In this document: positions 26,295-35,403 of the stretch, piece by piece
Layout: each line of letters opens with the position of its first letter
Position numbering within the stretch: position 1 is the first letter of the stretch
Origin: an uncultured Parabacteroides sp.
GTDB taxonomy: Bacteria; Bacteroidota; Bacteroidia; Bacteroidales; Tannerellaceae
Reading direction: 5' to 3'
Assembly (NCBI RefSeq): GCF_902493135.1
Contig: NZ_CABUOD010000008.1
Location: 1-64,000, forward strand
Length of the DNA stretch: 64,000 nucleotides
Made by a program: the position numbers and the translations under genes
The notes under the pieces: generated by a model
Database searches by the model: none
Told to the model about the DNA's origin: nothing
The model's input: the letters and a program-made list of their open reading frames with translations, nothing else

Positions 26295-27143
26295 TCAATT
26301 GTCTACTGTCACCTTGATAATACGGATGTCCTTTTTAGGGCGGTCGTATTCGTCGCGGGCTTGTCCGGCGATGGCATCGAGGACGTCGAATCCTTCAATG
26401 AGTTCGCCATAGACGGTATAGTTGCCGTCCAGGTGGTGGCAACCGCCTTCAGTGGTGTAGGCTTTCCGTTGTTCTTTGGTGAACAGCAGGTGTCCGGGTG
26501 TGGCGCGTACCACCGAGTCTACTTGGGCGTTGATCTTGCGCAGGCGTTTCTGGTATTCGCGTTTGTTGCTGGCTTTCTGCATGCGCAGTTCGGCACGGAC
26601 GGGATAGAAGAACTTCTGCATGGCCTTCTCCTTGATATCCTGGTTGGCGATCATTTCCAGCGTGTCCAGTTCACCGTTGGTGTAGACTTTTCCTTGTACG
26701 ATATAGAATTGCGACATATCCGATTTCTTTTGCGGGTTGATGTCGTCGTTCTGGCGGGGAGCAGCCAACGCACCCCGCTTATTGAAGCGGTGAGGCCGCA
26801 TCTCCGGCATGATCTCCGAATTCCGGTCCCCGAAACCGCAACGGGCGCCGGCGGGGGCATTGCGCGAATCGGGAGCGCCGCCTTGTATCATAAATTCAGG
26901 GAGTACACGGGTGAACAGCGTCCCGTCGTATTCGCCCCGTTTGGCACGTTCGATAAAGGTGCGGACATGGTTGGGGACATCGTCATACAGTTTCGCTTTC
27001 AGGGTTCCGGCGCTCGTGTTGATGGTGACTATTTTCGCAGGAACCTGTTCCGATGCAGATGTTACGGAGTCCGCGTCGCCCTGTCCGAAGACAGGCGAGA
27101 GGCAGGCCAGTAAACCTAATAAGATATAGTAGCTCTTTTTCAT
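26295..27143 (-). CDS. Exported cyclophilin-type peptidyl-prolyl isomerase with long insert
   Basis: 282 residues. Signal peptide MKKSYYILLGLLACLSPVFG/QGD. The cyclophilin fold starts at about 37 (AKIVTINTSAGTLKAKLYDDVPNHVRTFIERAKRG) and includes TLFTRVLPEFMIQGGAP, MSQFYIVQG and NYTVYGELIEGFDVLDAIA. Between the latter two (about 151-237) is a charged, mostly helical insertion of some 85 residues not found in short bacterial cyclophilins. Expected to help fold exported proteins in the periplasm. Divergent from the transporter gene; TATCTTTA on the minus strand near 27165 may be its -7 element. Confidence 0.9.
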   Translation of the reverse strand: MKKSYYILLGLLACLSPVFGQGDADSVTSASEQVPAKIVTINTSAGTLKAKLYDDVPNHVRTFIERAKRGEYDGTLFTRVLPEFMIQGGAPDSRNAPAGARCGFGDRNSEIMPEMRPHRFNKRGALAAPRQNDDINPQKKSDMSQFYIVQGKVYTNGELDTLEMIANQDIKEKAMQKFFYPVRAELRMQKASNKREYQKRLRKINAQVDSVVRATPGHLLFTKEQRKAYTTEGGCHHLDGNYTVYGELIEGFDVLDAIAGQARDEYDRPKKDIRIIKVTVDN

Positions 27144-27180
27144 CTTTTAAAATATTTGGTGGGTAAAGATAGTATATATG

Positions 27181-27211
27181 TTGTTAAACACAAAGTAAAT
27201 GGCTACCTTTG
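27181..27211 (+). promoter_or_regulatory. Promoter of the AspT/YidE-type transporter gene
   Basis: TTG (27181-27183), a 20-nt spacer, then TACCTTTG (27204-27211): a full match to the Bacteroidota -33/-7 promoter. Predicted start near 27217, leaving a leader of about 38 nt. Confidence 0.55.
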
Positions 27212-27254
27212 CAACCTTTAAGGCAAATTTAAGATTATAACTACACGTATTATT

Positions 27255-28931
27255 ATGAATTGGATTAATGATTTGTTATGGGGCGAGGGCATCGGCCACT
27301 CCATACTTCTGCTTTCCTTTGTGATCGCCGCGGGTATTCAATTAGGTAAGGTCAAGATCTTCGGCGTGTCTTTGGGAATTACTCTTGTGTTGTTTGTGGG
27401 GATCATTTTAGGTCATTTCGGTTTTACGATCAACCACAACGTGATTCACTTTTTTAAAGAGTTCGGATTGATACTTTTTGTCTACTCCGTAGGGATGCAG
27501 GTCGGACCGGGTTTCTTCTCTTCTTTCAAACAGGGTGGGATTACGCTGAATATGCTGGCGTGCGGCATTGTGTTCCTGGGAGTCGTGACAGCTGTCATTC
27601 TGCATTATGCAACCGGTATCCCGATGCCTACGATGGTCGGCATTTTGTCGGGGGCGGTAACGAATACACCGGGATTGGGTGCTGCCCAGCAGGCTTTTTC
27701 CGATATGCACGGAGTGTCAGACAATACGATTGCTCTGGGATATGCTGTCGCTTATCCGTTGGGTGTGATCGGTATTATCCTGTCCATTATCTTGATTAAG
27801 TATATTTTCCGTGTAAGTTTCGATAAGGAGAACGAGCAGTTGAACAGCGAAGATTCTTCGCATACCAATGAGGCTAAGCCGATCTCGCTGGTCGTGAAGA
27901 ATCCGGCTATCTTCGGAAAGACGGTTGCCGAATTGTCGAACCTGCTGGAACATCGTGATTTTGTTATTTCCCGTGTCTGGCGTGACAGCAACAAGCAGAT
28001 CGAAATAGCTTCGGCCAATACGGTATTGCAGGAAAACGACAAGGTCTTTGTTATCACGACCGAGACGGATGCGGAGACGATCAAGACTTTTATCGGGGAA
28101 GAGATCGATATGGAACGTAAACAGTGGATCCGCATGGAGAGTCAGTTTGTCAACCGCCGTATCCTGATCACAAAACCGGAACTGAACGGTAAGCGTCTGG
28201 GACAATTGAAACTGCGTAAATTATATGGTATCAATATCACCCGTATCAATCGTGCCGGTGTCGATCTGGTTGCCAAACCGGGGCTGACTTTGCAGGTCGG
28301 CGACCGGGTGAACGTAGTCGGTACCGAAACAGCGGTTTCCAACGTGGAAAAGGTTTTGGGCAATTCGATGAAGCGCCTGAACGAACCGAACCTGATCACG
28401 ATCTTCGTCGGCATTGCGTTGGGTATCGTGCTGGGCAGTATCCCAATTACCTTCCCAGGCATTCCGCAGCCGGTCAAGTTGGGCCTGGCGGGCGGTCCGC
28501 TGGTTGTGGCTATTCTGATCAGCCGCTTCGGCTACCATTATAAATTGATTACTTACACGACGCAGAGTGCGAATTTGATGTTGCGCGAGATCGGTATTAC
28601 GCTTTTCCTTGCTTGCGTGGGAATCAGTGCCGGCGACGGTTTTGTCGATACGATTGTGAATAATGGCGGTTTTGCTTGGATCGGCTACGGTTTCATCATT
28701 ACGTTTGTGCCGTTGATGATCATCGGTTGTATCGGCCGCTATTTCTGCAAGGTCAACTACTTTACGCTTATGGGGCTTATTGCCGGCAGCACGACCGACC
28801 CGCCTGCATTGGCTTATTCGAATGCGACAGCCGGCAACGATGCTCCATCGGTAGGGTATGCAACTGTCTATCCGTTGACAATGTTCCTCCGGGTATTGAC
28901 GGCGCAGCTGTTGATTCTGTTCTTCGCATAA
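27255..28931 (+). CDS. AspT/YidE-family membrane transporter with two TrkA_C domains
   Basis: 558 residues, inner membrane. Two repeats of the AspT-type membrane domain (about 5-185 and 385-555) flank two cytosolic TrkA_C (RCK_C) domains (about 205-290 and 295-375). The paired loop motifs GAVTNTPGLGAAQQAF and GLIAGSTTDPPALAYSN are the family's duplicated signature. The family includes the aspartate:alanine exchanger, but the YidE-like members have no proven substrate. Likely monocistronic from the promoter at 27181; transcription is probably stopped by the repeat at 28980-29055. Confidence 0.88.
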   Translation: MNWINDLLWGEGIGHSILLLSFVIAAGIQLGKVKIFGVSLGITLVLFVGIILGHFGFTINHNVIHFFKEFGLILFVYSVGMQVGPGFFSSFKQGGITLNMLACGIVFLGVVTAVILHYATGIPMPTMVGILSGAVTNTPGLGAAQQAFSDMHGVSDNTIALGYAVAYPLGVIGIILSIILIKYIFRVSFDKENEQLNSEDSSHTNEAKPISLVVKNPAIFGKTVAELSNLLEHRDFVISRVWRDSNKQIEIASANTVLQENDKVFVITTETDAETIKTFIGEEIDMERKQWIRMESQFVNRRILITKPELNGKRLGQLKLRKLYGINITRINRAGVDLVAKPGLTLQVGDRVNVVGTETAVSNVEKVLGNSMKRLNEPNLITIFVGIALGIVLGSIPITFPGIPQPVKLGLAGGPLVVAILISRFGYHYKLITYTTQSANLMLREIGITLFLACVGISAGDGFVDTIVNNGGFAWIGYGFIITFVPLMIIGCIGRYFCKVNYFTLMGLIAGSTTDPPALAYSNATAGNDAPSVGYATVYPLTMFLRVLTAQLLILFFA

Positions 28932-28979
28932 CCGTATATCATCATTGAAGGAGGTTCAAAACTCCTTTATCACGATCTT

Positions 28980-29055
28980 TCAGGCACGGATTTCACGGAT
29001 TTACACGGATAAATATATTTTCTTTCCGTGTTTTCCGTGAAATCCGTGCCTAAAT
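28980..29055. repeat. Dispersed cruciform repeat, copy 2
   Basis: aggcacggatttcacgg (28983-28999) pairs exactly with 29036-29052, and an inner ACACGG/CCGTGT pair (29004-29009 with 27-32) continues the stem. Sequence and spacing match copy 1 (13726-13801), including the flanking TTTATCACGATCTTTCAGG words and the ATTTTCTTTCCGTG loop segment. It lies between the convergent transporter and TamB genes. Confidence 0.75.
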
Positions 29056-29116
29056 TATATATGTAAGTATTCTTCTATAGAAAGTGACTTCTTCTTTCAT
29101 ACATGCGAAATCCGGA

Positions 29117-32100
29117 TTACTTTTTTGTTTGTTCTGTTGCTGTCGGAAGAACTTGCTCTGTTGCGGCCGGTGTTTGTTGCGTGCTGTCCGGTAGGGTCGG
29201 GCGTAGGGGGATTAAAGGATATTTCTTTCGCCGCCGGAAAATGTCGGAGAAGCGGGTAAAGTCTTTCTTGTACATGATACCTACTCCTTGTGTTGTCAGG
29301 GCTTGCTTTAGAATCACATACATATCGTTGGCATGGTTGTAGGCCTTCAGGCGAATATCGCCGCTTGGCGTCAGCAGGTATTCGAGATCGAACTCGCCGA
29401 TGAAGGCATTCTTCTGGTTGTTTATCGAGCTGTTCTTATACCCGAAGTTCCCGTTGAATATGAGGCGGTTGTTCAGCAATTGGCTGGACAGCAGCATTTC
29501 TACTTCCGTATCTTCGATGCCGTCCTGGCTGGTCCGGATATTTGTGCCGAGTTGCACTTTGTCGGTGAAACTGTTCATGATGCTGGATATCTGGGAGGAC
29601 AGGGCGGATGAGGCCACTGCGCTGAAATCGTTCGATTTATATTGCGCATTGTATTCCGGCGTATAGAATTTGTTCAAAACCAGCAGATAGATGATTTGCC
29701 GGGTCATCATGTCTTCCGTATCGACCAAACTTTTGACCTGTCGTTGGAGTTCTTCGTTGGAACTCGGCAGTTCGAGGTCGAACGAGATAGTCGGATTCCG
29801 CAGCACACCGTCCAATTTCAATACGCAATTGACCGGCGTATTGCGCCGGGAACTTTCGTATGTCAGGCTGGGATCCAGGTCCTGTATGTTGGCTGTTACG
29901 TTATAGATGGCGTTTACATTCATCGTTGCCTCGAAGGGATCTCCCCGGAAGTTGATGATGCTGCCATCCCGTATCTTGAAGTTTTTGTGGATGAGTTGTT
30001 GCAGGCTGAAATTATAGTTCCCTTGTACGATCCCGATGTTTCCATACATGCGTAAGTCGGTTTTCGTACCGTACTGTATCTGGAGGCTTCCGTTGCAGTT
30101 TCCTGCTATTTTATCGCCTGCGACCGGGTCCATGATCAACTCGATGTCGGCATCCGGTGTGATGTCGAGAAGGAAGTTCATGCGCAACTCCGCCCCTTCG
30201 TCTTCGTTTTTGAAGATAAGAGGTTTTATGGAATCGACCGGCCGGGTAAGTGCCATTTCCCGCAATTCCTTTTTATTCACGAACGTAATGAAATCATATT
30301 CTGCCGCGGAAGAGTTGTTCATGAAGTCGAGTTTGACGGATGTCTTGGGATCGCTTCTCATATTGATGTCGAAGTTGATCAATTGCCCGTTCCCTTTTAT
30401 GGAGGCTGTCCCGGTTCCGAAAACGGTTCCGAATATCAACGGGTTCTGCTTTTGGGGTGCGTCGAACACCAACATGTTGTTTGTCTGGACTCCTACATCG
30501 AAACTGACATCCTTGAAATGTTTATGATTGACGGTCAGGTTTACTTTTGCCGAATTGCCGAACTTGTCATGTACCGTCACGTTGCGCCCGATGATCGCTC
30601 CCGGCGTCAGGTGGATGGAGTCGGAAAAAGTGTAGTAGGTGTTCAGATATTCGATACCCAGGCCACCGTCGAGCACGAAGGCGTCTCCCTCCACATTCAA
30701 CGCTTTGAACGGTCCGTGCAGATGGATATTCCCAAAGCCCCGTCCCTGCATGTTCTTGGCGATATTCTCGACGAAGGGATGCAGGAATGCCAGGTTCAGG
30801 TCGTTTGCCCCGAAGAAGAGGGAAAGGCCTGCGTTTTTGCCGACCGGATAGACATAACCGCTCACATCGGTCCAGGTCGTATCGTTCTTGTAGATGCTGC
30901 CTAACATCAGAATGCCTTTTTGCTGGTCGTCCCATTCGCTGAAAAGGTTGAGGCGTCCTAATTGTACTTGGTTGAACGAGAAGTTTTGTACTTCGAGGTC
31001 GGTGTTCAGCATCCGGCTGCCGTAAAGGTCGGTGATGTTGAAGGTCCCGGTAGCCTTTCCGGCAAATTGGAGTACCGGGATGTTCAGGATGTCGAAGATG
31101 TAGCTCAGCTCGACTTGTTTCAGGTCCAGCAACAGTGTGTCGGCCGGATCTTTCGAAACCGTTCCTTCCATGTGGAGATATTCGGTGCCGTTGGAGACGG
31201 AAAAGTCTTGTATCCCGATCTTGCCGTCTGCAATGGTGACGGTGGACGGGGCGATGTGCCAGATGGAATCGTTCAGGATCAGCGGGCTCTCGTTCAGCGA
31301 GATTTCCGTACGTAGTTTGGCCGGCCCTTTTTCCTGCTCTTCCTCGATAAAGAGTGTGGAGGCGGAGAGGTCTGCTTTAAACAATCGTTCTTTGTTGTTC
31401 GCCCAACCGATCCGCGTCTGTATCCGGTTGTCTTTTGCATCTACTTTCAGGTCCATGTAGTTGCGCAAGCCTTTGGCATTATAATTGATAGCCTTGAGTT
31501 TCAAGTTTATCCTGTCTTCAGGGTTGTCACAGGCCAGGTAACCGGATTCGAACATGGACTTGCCGATGTTGAATTTAGGCAGGTAGGCCTCAAAGCGGAA
31601 GCGGTTGTACTGGTTGTTGTAATGTCCCGTGATGCGTCCCTGGTTCAGCATCGTAAAAGGCAGTTTCAGGGTGTTGGACATGGCTTCCGTATTTTCGACG
31701 GTCAACAAGAGGGAGAAGTTGTTTTCCATCACCTTCTGCTTCTTCTGCGTGACGTTGACCAGAGCCGGGACATATCCTTTCAGAGTCTTCATAAGGCTGG
31801 GGACGATTGTCGTGAAAGAGTAAGCGCCCGTCACTTCGCCGTTCAGGACGTCGGAGGTGATGGTCAGGTGGCGGTCCAGCGAATGGCCTGTAGCTTCCAC
31901 CTTGAACTGTTTCAGGAAAAAGCTGTCCGGCTTGGTTATGAAGGAGAGACTGTCGAGCGTAATGCTCCCTTCCAGATTGTCGATATTGTTTCCCGTGAAG
32001 TCGGCGTTCAGCGAGCAGGAGATGTCCGGAGCCTCGTATTTATTCGTCAGGTGGAGACTGTCCGGCCGGAAATGTTCCAGACGCGATGTGAAGTTGAACA

Positions 32101-33673
32101 TGGAGTTTTTACCTTGATGCAGGAACAACCCTTCGGCATATAGTTTGCCGTTCGGATCGTCGATGTCCAGCACGCCGTTGAACCCGTTTTTCTTGAAGTT
32201 GCCTGAGAGGAGTATGTTTTCGTATTTGTAGCCTTTGTATTCGAACTCGTCTATATTCGCTTTGATATTACCCGAAAACGACCCGTTGGCAGGGCGGCGC
32301 GTGTCCAGCGTAACGGCTAACTTGGCTGTCCCATACGGGTTGCCGTCAGGGAAAAGCTCGTTCAGGTGCAGGGTGGAAGTCGAGAGGTGGCCTTTCAGGT
32401 AGGCGGCGATGTTCTTCTCCTTGTCCTTCCCGAATATCAGGTCGGTCTGGACGGAACCGATCGCCGACGAGAGTTTGCCGAAAGCGACCAGGTTGTCGAA
32501 GAAACCGGATATCTCGCCGGTAAAGTTGATCGTGCCTAACTTGACGATCGCATCGGGCAGTTTGACCGGACGCTCGTTGAAGTTGTTAGCCAGGCCCGAA
32601 ATCCCTTCGGTCGTGATGTACAGTTTGTTGACCTGCCCGAAGATATAGGCGTCTTCCGGATGCGTGATGCCTTTCATCTCCATCTTGCCGATGAAAAGCA
32701 TCTTGTCGCTGTATTTCAGTGTCAGCCGCTTCAGGTCGATATTGTTTATGTAGCCCGATGCCTCGGCCGAAAGTTCGATGGCCTCTGAGAAGTTGCGGAA
32801 TGCCGGGACGAAAGCGGAGAGGTCTTTCAGGCAAATCTGCGAAGGTGCGATGTTCAGTTCGACGGGCGAATGATCCAGCCAATCGGACGCACTGGCTGCT
32901 TCTTGCGTATGGAGATGGGCGCGGTCTATTTTCAGGTCTGTTTCAGGCAACTTGATTTCAAAGTTATTGATGATCGCACTGTCTTTGTTGGCTACGATGT
33001 TGAGCGACAGTTTGTTCAGCGAAAAGCCCGAGGCTTCGTCGAAACTCATCTTCTTGATGTTGGCATTGAGGCTGTCCTTGTTGAATGCCTTCATCGATAT
33101 CTTGGCACTTATGTTCCGGATGTCGATATGCTTGGCATTGAACTTTCCGGGGGTGGCGGCTGCATTCTTCACATCGTAACGGAAATTGCCGCGGCGTATC
33201 AGGATCGAGTTGAAACGCAGGTCGATATTGGATTGCTTTTTCACCGTGTCCTTGCTGGCGAAAGCGTCGATGACGAATTGCAGGTTCAGCTTGTCTGCCG
33301 GCGTCTCCTTGCTCAAGCTGACGGAGAAACCGAACAGGCGGACTGTCGAGAACACGATCTTGCCGTTCAGCAAAGGCAGGATTTCGAAACCGGCCGACAC
33401 ATGGTTGGCATCGAACAGCACGGCTCCGTTTTCATCTTCGAGATACAGGTCTTCCAGCACCAGGCGGTTGAACCACTCGATGTCTACATTCCCGATCCGT
33501 ACGGGCACACCTAAGCGTCCGGATAATTCTTTCGTTGCCGTGTTTGCCACTTTTTGCTGCACGTAGGGAATGCGCAGCAAGATAGCCGGAGTCGCGTAGA
33601 ATATCCAGAACAGGGTGAGCAGGGTGATGATTATGTATTTAAGTCCTTTGATATCTTTACTATATTTAAGCAC
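29117..33673 (-). CDS. tamB: TamB-type translocation and assembly module protein
   Basis: 1518 residues; start codon is GTG (33673), with no in-frame ATG before the membrane anchor. N-terminal anchor at about 13-33 (YIIITLLTLFWIFYATPAILL), then a very long beta-strand-rich region predicted to form the periplasm-spanning lipid-transfer groove, and a C-terminal TamB/DUF490 domain (about 1180-1470) with DPVAGDKIAGNCNGSLQI and RQIIYLLVLNKFYTPE. The role is in outer-membrane protein assembly or phospholipid transport to the outer membrane; a tail of QTPAATEQVLPTATEQ is low-complexity. Divergent from tsaD with only 59 bp between start codons, a gene pair common in Bacteroidales. Confidence 0.9.
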   Translation of the reverse strand: MLKYSKDIKGLKYIIITLLTLFWIFYATPAILLRIPYVQQKVANTATKELSGRLGVPVRIGNVDIEWFNRLVLEDLYLEDENGAVLFDANHVSAGFEILPLLNGKIVFSTVRLFGFSVSLSKETPADKLNLQFVIDAFASKDTVKKQSNIDLRFNSILIRRGNFRYDVKNAAATPGKFNAKHIDIRNISAKISMKAFNKDSLNANIKKMSFDEASGFSLNKLSLNIVANKDSAIINNFEIKLPETDLKIDRAHLHTQEAASASDWLDHSPVELNIAPSQICLKDLSAFVPAFRNFSEAIELSAEASGYINNIDLKRLTLKYSDKMLFIGKMEMKGITHPEDAYIFGQVNKLYITTEGISGLANNFNERPVKLPDAIVKLGTINFTGEISGFFDNLVAFGKLSSAIGSVQTDLIFGKDKEKNIAAYLKGHLSTSTLHLNELFPDGNPYGTAKLAVTLDTRRPANGSFSGNIKANIDEFEYKGYKYENILLSGNFKKNGFNGVLDIDDPNGKLYAEGLFLHQGKNSMFNFTSRLEHFRPDSLHLTNKYEAPDISCSLNADFTGNNIDNLEGSITLDSLSFITKPDSFFLKQFKVEATGHSLDRHLTITSDVLNGEVTGAYSFTTIVPSLMKTLKGYVPALVNVTQKKQKVMENNFSLLLTVENTEAMSNTLKLPFTMLNQGRITGHYNNQYNRFRFEAYLPKFNIGKSMFESGYLACDNPEDRINLKLKAINYNAKGLRNYMDLKVDAKDNRIQTRIGWANNKERLFKADLSASTLFIEEEQEKGPAKLRTEISLNESPLILNDSIWHIAPSTVTIADGKIGIQDFSVSNGTEYLHMEGTVSKDPADTLLLDLKQVELSYIFDILNIPVLQFAGKATGTFNITDLYGSRMLNTDLEVQNFSFNQVQLGRLNLFSEWDDQQKGILMLGSIYKNDTTWTDVSGYVYPVGKNAGLSLFFGANDLNLAFLHPFVENIAKNMQGRGFGNIHLHGPFKALNVEGDAFVLDGGLGIEYLNTYYTFSDSIHLTPGAIIGRNVTVHDKFGNSAKVNLTVNHKHFKDVSFDVGVQTNNMLVFDAPQKQNPLIFGTVFGTGTASIKGNGQLINFDINMRSDPKTSVKLDFMNNSSAAEYDFITFVNKKELREMALTRPVDSIKPLIFKNEDEGAELRMNFLLDITPDADIELIMDPVAGDKIAGNCNGSLQIQYGTKTDLRMYGNIGIVQGNYNFSLQQLIHKNFKIRDGSIINFRGDPFEATMNVNAIYNVTANIQDLDPSLTYESSRRNTPVNCVLKLDGVLRNPTISFDLELPSSNEELQRQVKSLVDTEDMMTRQIIYLLVLNKFYTPEYNAQYKSNDFSAVASSALSSQISSIMNSFTDKVQLGTNIRTSQDGIEDTEVEMLLSSQLLNNRLIFNGNFGYKNSSINNQKNAFIGEFDLEYLLTPSGDIRLKAYNHANDMYVILKQALTTQGVGIMYKKDFTRFSDIFRRRKKYPLIPLRPTLPDSTQQTPAATEQVLPTATEQTKK

Positions 33674-33732
33674 AAAACTACAACAATATCCCGATAGATT
33701 TCGTTAATTTGCACAAAAATTAAAACGAAGAT

Positions 33733-34761
33733 ATGAGTGTGACAATATTAGGAATCGAATCATCGTGCGATGATACTTCCTCCTCTGTAATTCGCGACGG
33801 CGTGATGCTGTCGAATGTAATTGCCAGTCAGGCTGTTCACGAAGCTTATGGCGGTGTTGTTCCCGAACTGGCTTCCCGCGCACATCAACAGAACATTATC
33901 CCGGTGGTTGCCGAAGCGATCAAGCGTGCCGGCATCGATAAATCCGAACTGAGTGCCGTTGCTTTCACACGTGGGCCGGGCTTGATGGGGTCGTTGCTGG
34001 TCGGAACTTCCTTTGCCAAAGGCCTGGCGGCTTCGTTGGATATCCCGATGATCGAGATCAACCATTTGCAGGCGCACGTGCTGGCTCATTTCATCAAGGA
34101 GACGCCGGAAGACGATCATGCTCCTTCGTTTCCGTTCCTTTGCCTGTTGGTCTCGGGTGGAAACTCGCAGATTATCAAGGTGAATGCTTACAACGACATG
34201 GAAGTGATCGGGCAGACGATCGACGATGCCGCCGGTGAAGCGTTCGACAAATGTGCGAAGGTGATGGGACTGGGGTATCCCGGCGGCCCTGTCGTGAACC
34301 GACTTGCCAACGAAGGGAACCCGAAGGCATTTACATTCAGCAAGCCGCATATCCCCGGTTACGACTATAGTTTCAGCGGATTGAAGACCTCTTTCCTTTA
34401 TACCTTGCGTGACAAACTACAGGATGATCCCGATTTTATCGAAAAGAACAAGCAGGACCTTTGTGCCTCTTTGCAAGCGACGGTGATCGATATCCTGATG
34501 AATAAATTGCGCCGGGCTGCGAAAGACCTGGACATCAAGGAGGTGGCCGTTGCCGGTGGCGTGTCGGCCAATTCCGGCTTGCGGGACGCTTTCCTCGACC
34601 ATGCGAAGCGTTTTGGCTGGAAGGTGCATATCCCGAAATTCTCTTTCACGACGGACAATGCGGCGATGGTTGCCATAACGGGGTATTACAAGTATCTCGA
34701 CAAGCAGTTCTGCCCGATGGATGCCGCTCCCTTTGCTAGGGTAGAGGCGAAGCTGAGGTAA
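33733..34761 (+). CDS. tsaD: tRNA N6-adenosine threonylcarbamoyltransferase
   Basis: 342 residues, full length. Transfers threonylcarbamoyl from TC-AMP to A37 of ANN-decoding tRNAs, with TsaB and TsaE. N-terminus TILGIESSCDDTSSSVI, metal-binding histidines in INHLQAHVLAH (HxxxH), and SGGNSQI are all family hallmarks. Cytoplasmic. Its partner genes are not in the window. Confidence 0.96.
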   Translation: MSVTILGIESSCDDTSSSVIRDGVMLSNVIASQAVHEAYGGVVPELASRAHQQNIIPVVAEAIKRAGIDKSELSAVAFTRGPGLMGSLLVGTSFAKGLAASLDIPMIEINHLQAHVLAHFIKETPEDDHAPSFPFLCLLVSGGNSQIIKVNAYNDMEVIGQTIDDAAGEAFDKCAKVMGLGYPGGPVVNRLANEGNPKAFTFSKPHIPGYDYSFSGLKTSFLYTLRDKLQDDPDFIEKNKQDLCASLQATVIDILMNKLRRAAKDLDIKEVAVAGGVSANSGLRDAFLDHAKRFGWKVHIPKFSFTTDNAAMVAITGYYKYLDKQFCPMDAAPFARVEAKLR

Positions 34762-34780
34762 CGTGTCTGTAGTTTCATGG

Positions 34781-34868
34781 GCATGAAACAAAAGTTTCCT
34801 CAGCATGAAACAAAAGTTTCCTCAGCATGAAACAAAAGTTTCCTCAGCATGAAACAAAATTTTCCCCT
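34781..34868. repeat. 22-bp tandem repeat, three exact copies plus one decayed
   Basis: Units begin GCATGAAACAAAAG and occupy 34781-34802, 34803-34824 and 34825-34846; the fourth (34847-34868) has diverged in its second half. Each unit holds the mini-hairpin GAAAC-AAAA-GTTTC, and the sequence just before (gtttcatgggcatgaaac) is itself a hairpin. It fills most of the tsaD-to-CinA gap. 22 is not a multiple of three, and no spacers separate the units. Confidence 0.85.
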
Positions 34869-34915
34869 ATAGGAAACCTTTCATAAGATATAGGGAAAAG
34901 GTAAAGAAGATAAGA

Positions 34916-35386
34916 ATGGTTATAGAAAAAGAAATAGGCGGGTTGCTTCGTTCCCGCCATCTGACGATGGGAACGGCTGAAAGTTGTACCGGCGGATATA
35001 TTGCACATCTGATTACACGTGTGGCCGGCAGCTCCGATTACTTTTGCGGGGGAGTCGTTTCCTACAGCAATGAAGTGAAACATCATGTTTTAGGCGTTTC
35101 GGAAGAGAGCTTGGCGCAGTACGGGGCAGTCAGTCGTCCGGTCGTCGAGCAGATGGCGTTAGGAGCGATCCGTGTGTTAGGTTGCGACTGTGCGGTTGCC
35201 ACTTCCGGCATTGCCGGTCCCGGTGGCGGTACGCCGGAAAAGCCGGTCGGGACCGTCTGGATTGCCGCCACCCTGAAAGACAAGGTCCTGTCCGAATGTT
35301 GCCATTTCGGTACGGAACGCGAAGAGAATATCCGGTTGGCGGCGGGGACGGCGTTGGAGATGTTGAAGAAATTGCTACAGGGATGA
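34916..35386 (+). CDS. CinA-type nicotinamide-nucleotide amidase
   Basis: 156 residues, corresponding to the stand-alone C-terminal CinA domain (PncC type), which deamidates NMN to nicotinate mononucleotide. MGTAESCTGGYIAHLITRVAGSS and ATSGIAGPGGGTPEKPVGTVWIA are diagnostic. The N-terminal MoaB-like domain of full CinA is absent. It follows tsaD on the same strand after the 22-bp repeat array, so expression may be linked. Confidence 0.9.
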   Translation: MVIEKEIGGLLRSRHLTMGTAESCTGGYIAHLITRVAGSSDYFCGGVVSYSNEVKHHVLGVSEESLAQYGAVSRPVVEQMALGAIRVLGCDCAVATSGIAGPGGGTPEKPVGTVWIAATLKDKVLSECCHFGTEREENIRLAAGTALEMLKKLLQG

Positions 35387-35403
35387 TCTATAGTGCCTGT
35401 TTA

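Noticed and set aside
34781..34868. Possible CRISPR array
   Set aside because: Units are 22 bp and directly adjacent with no spacers, and no cas genes are nearby.
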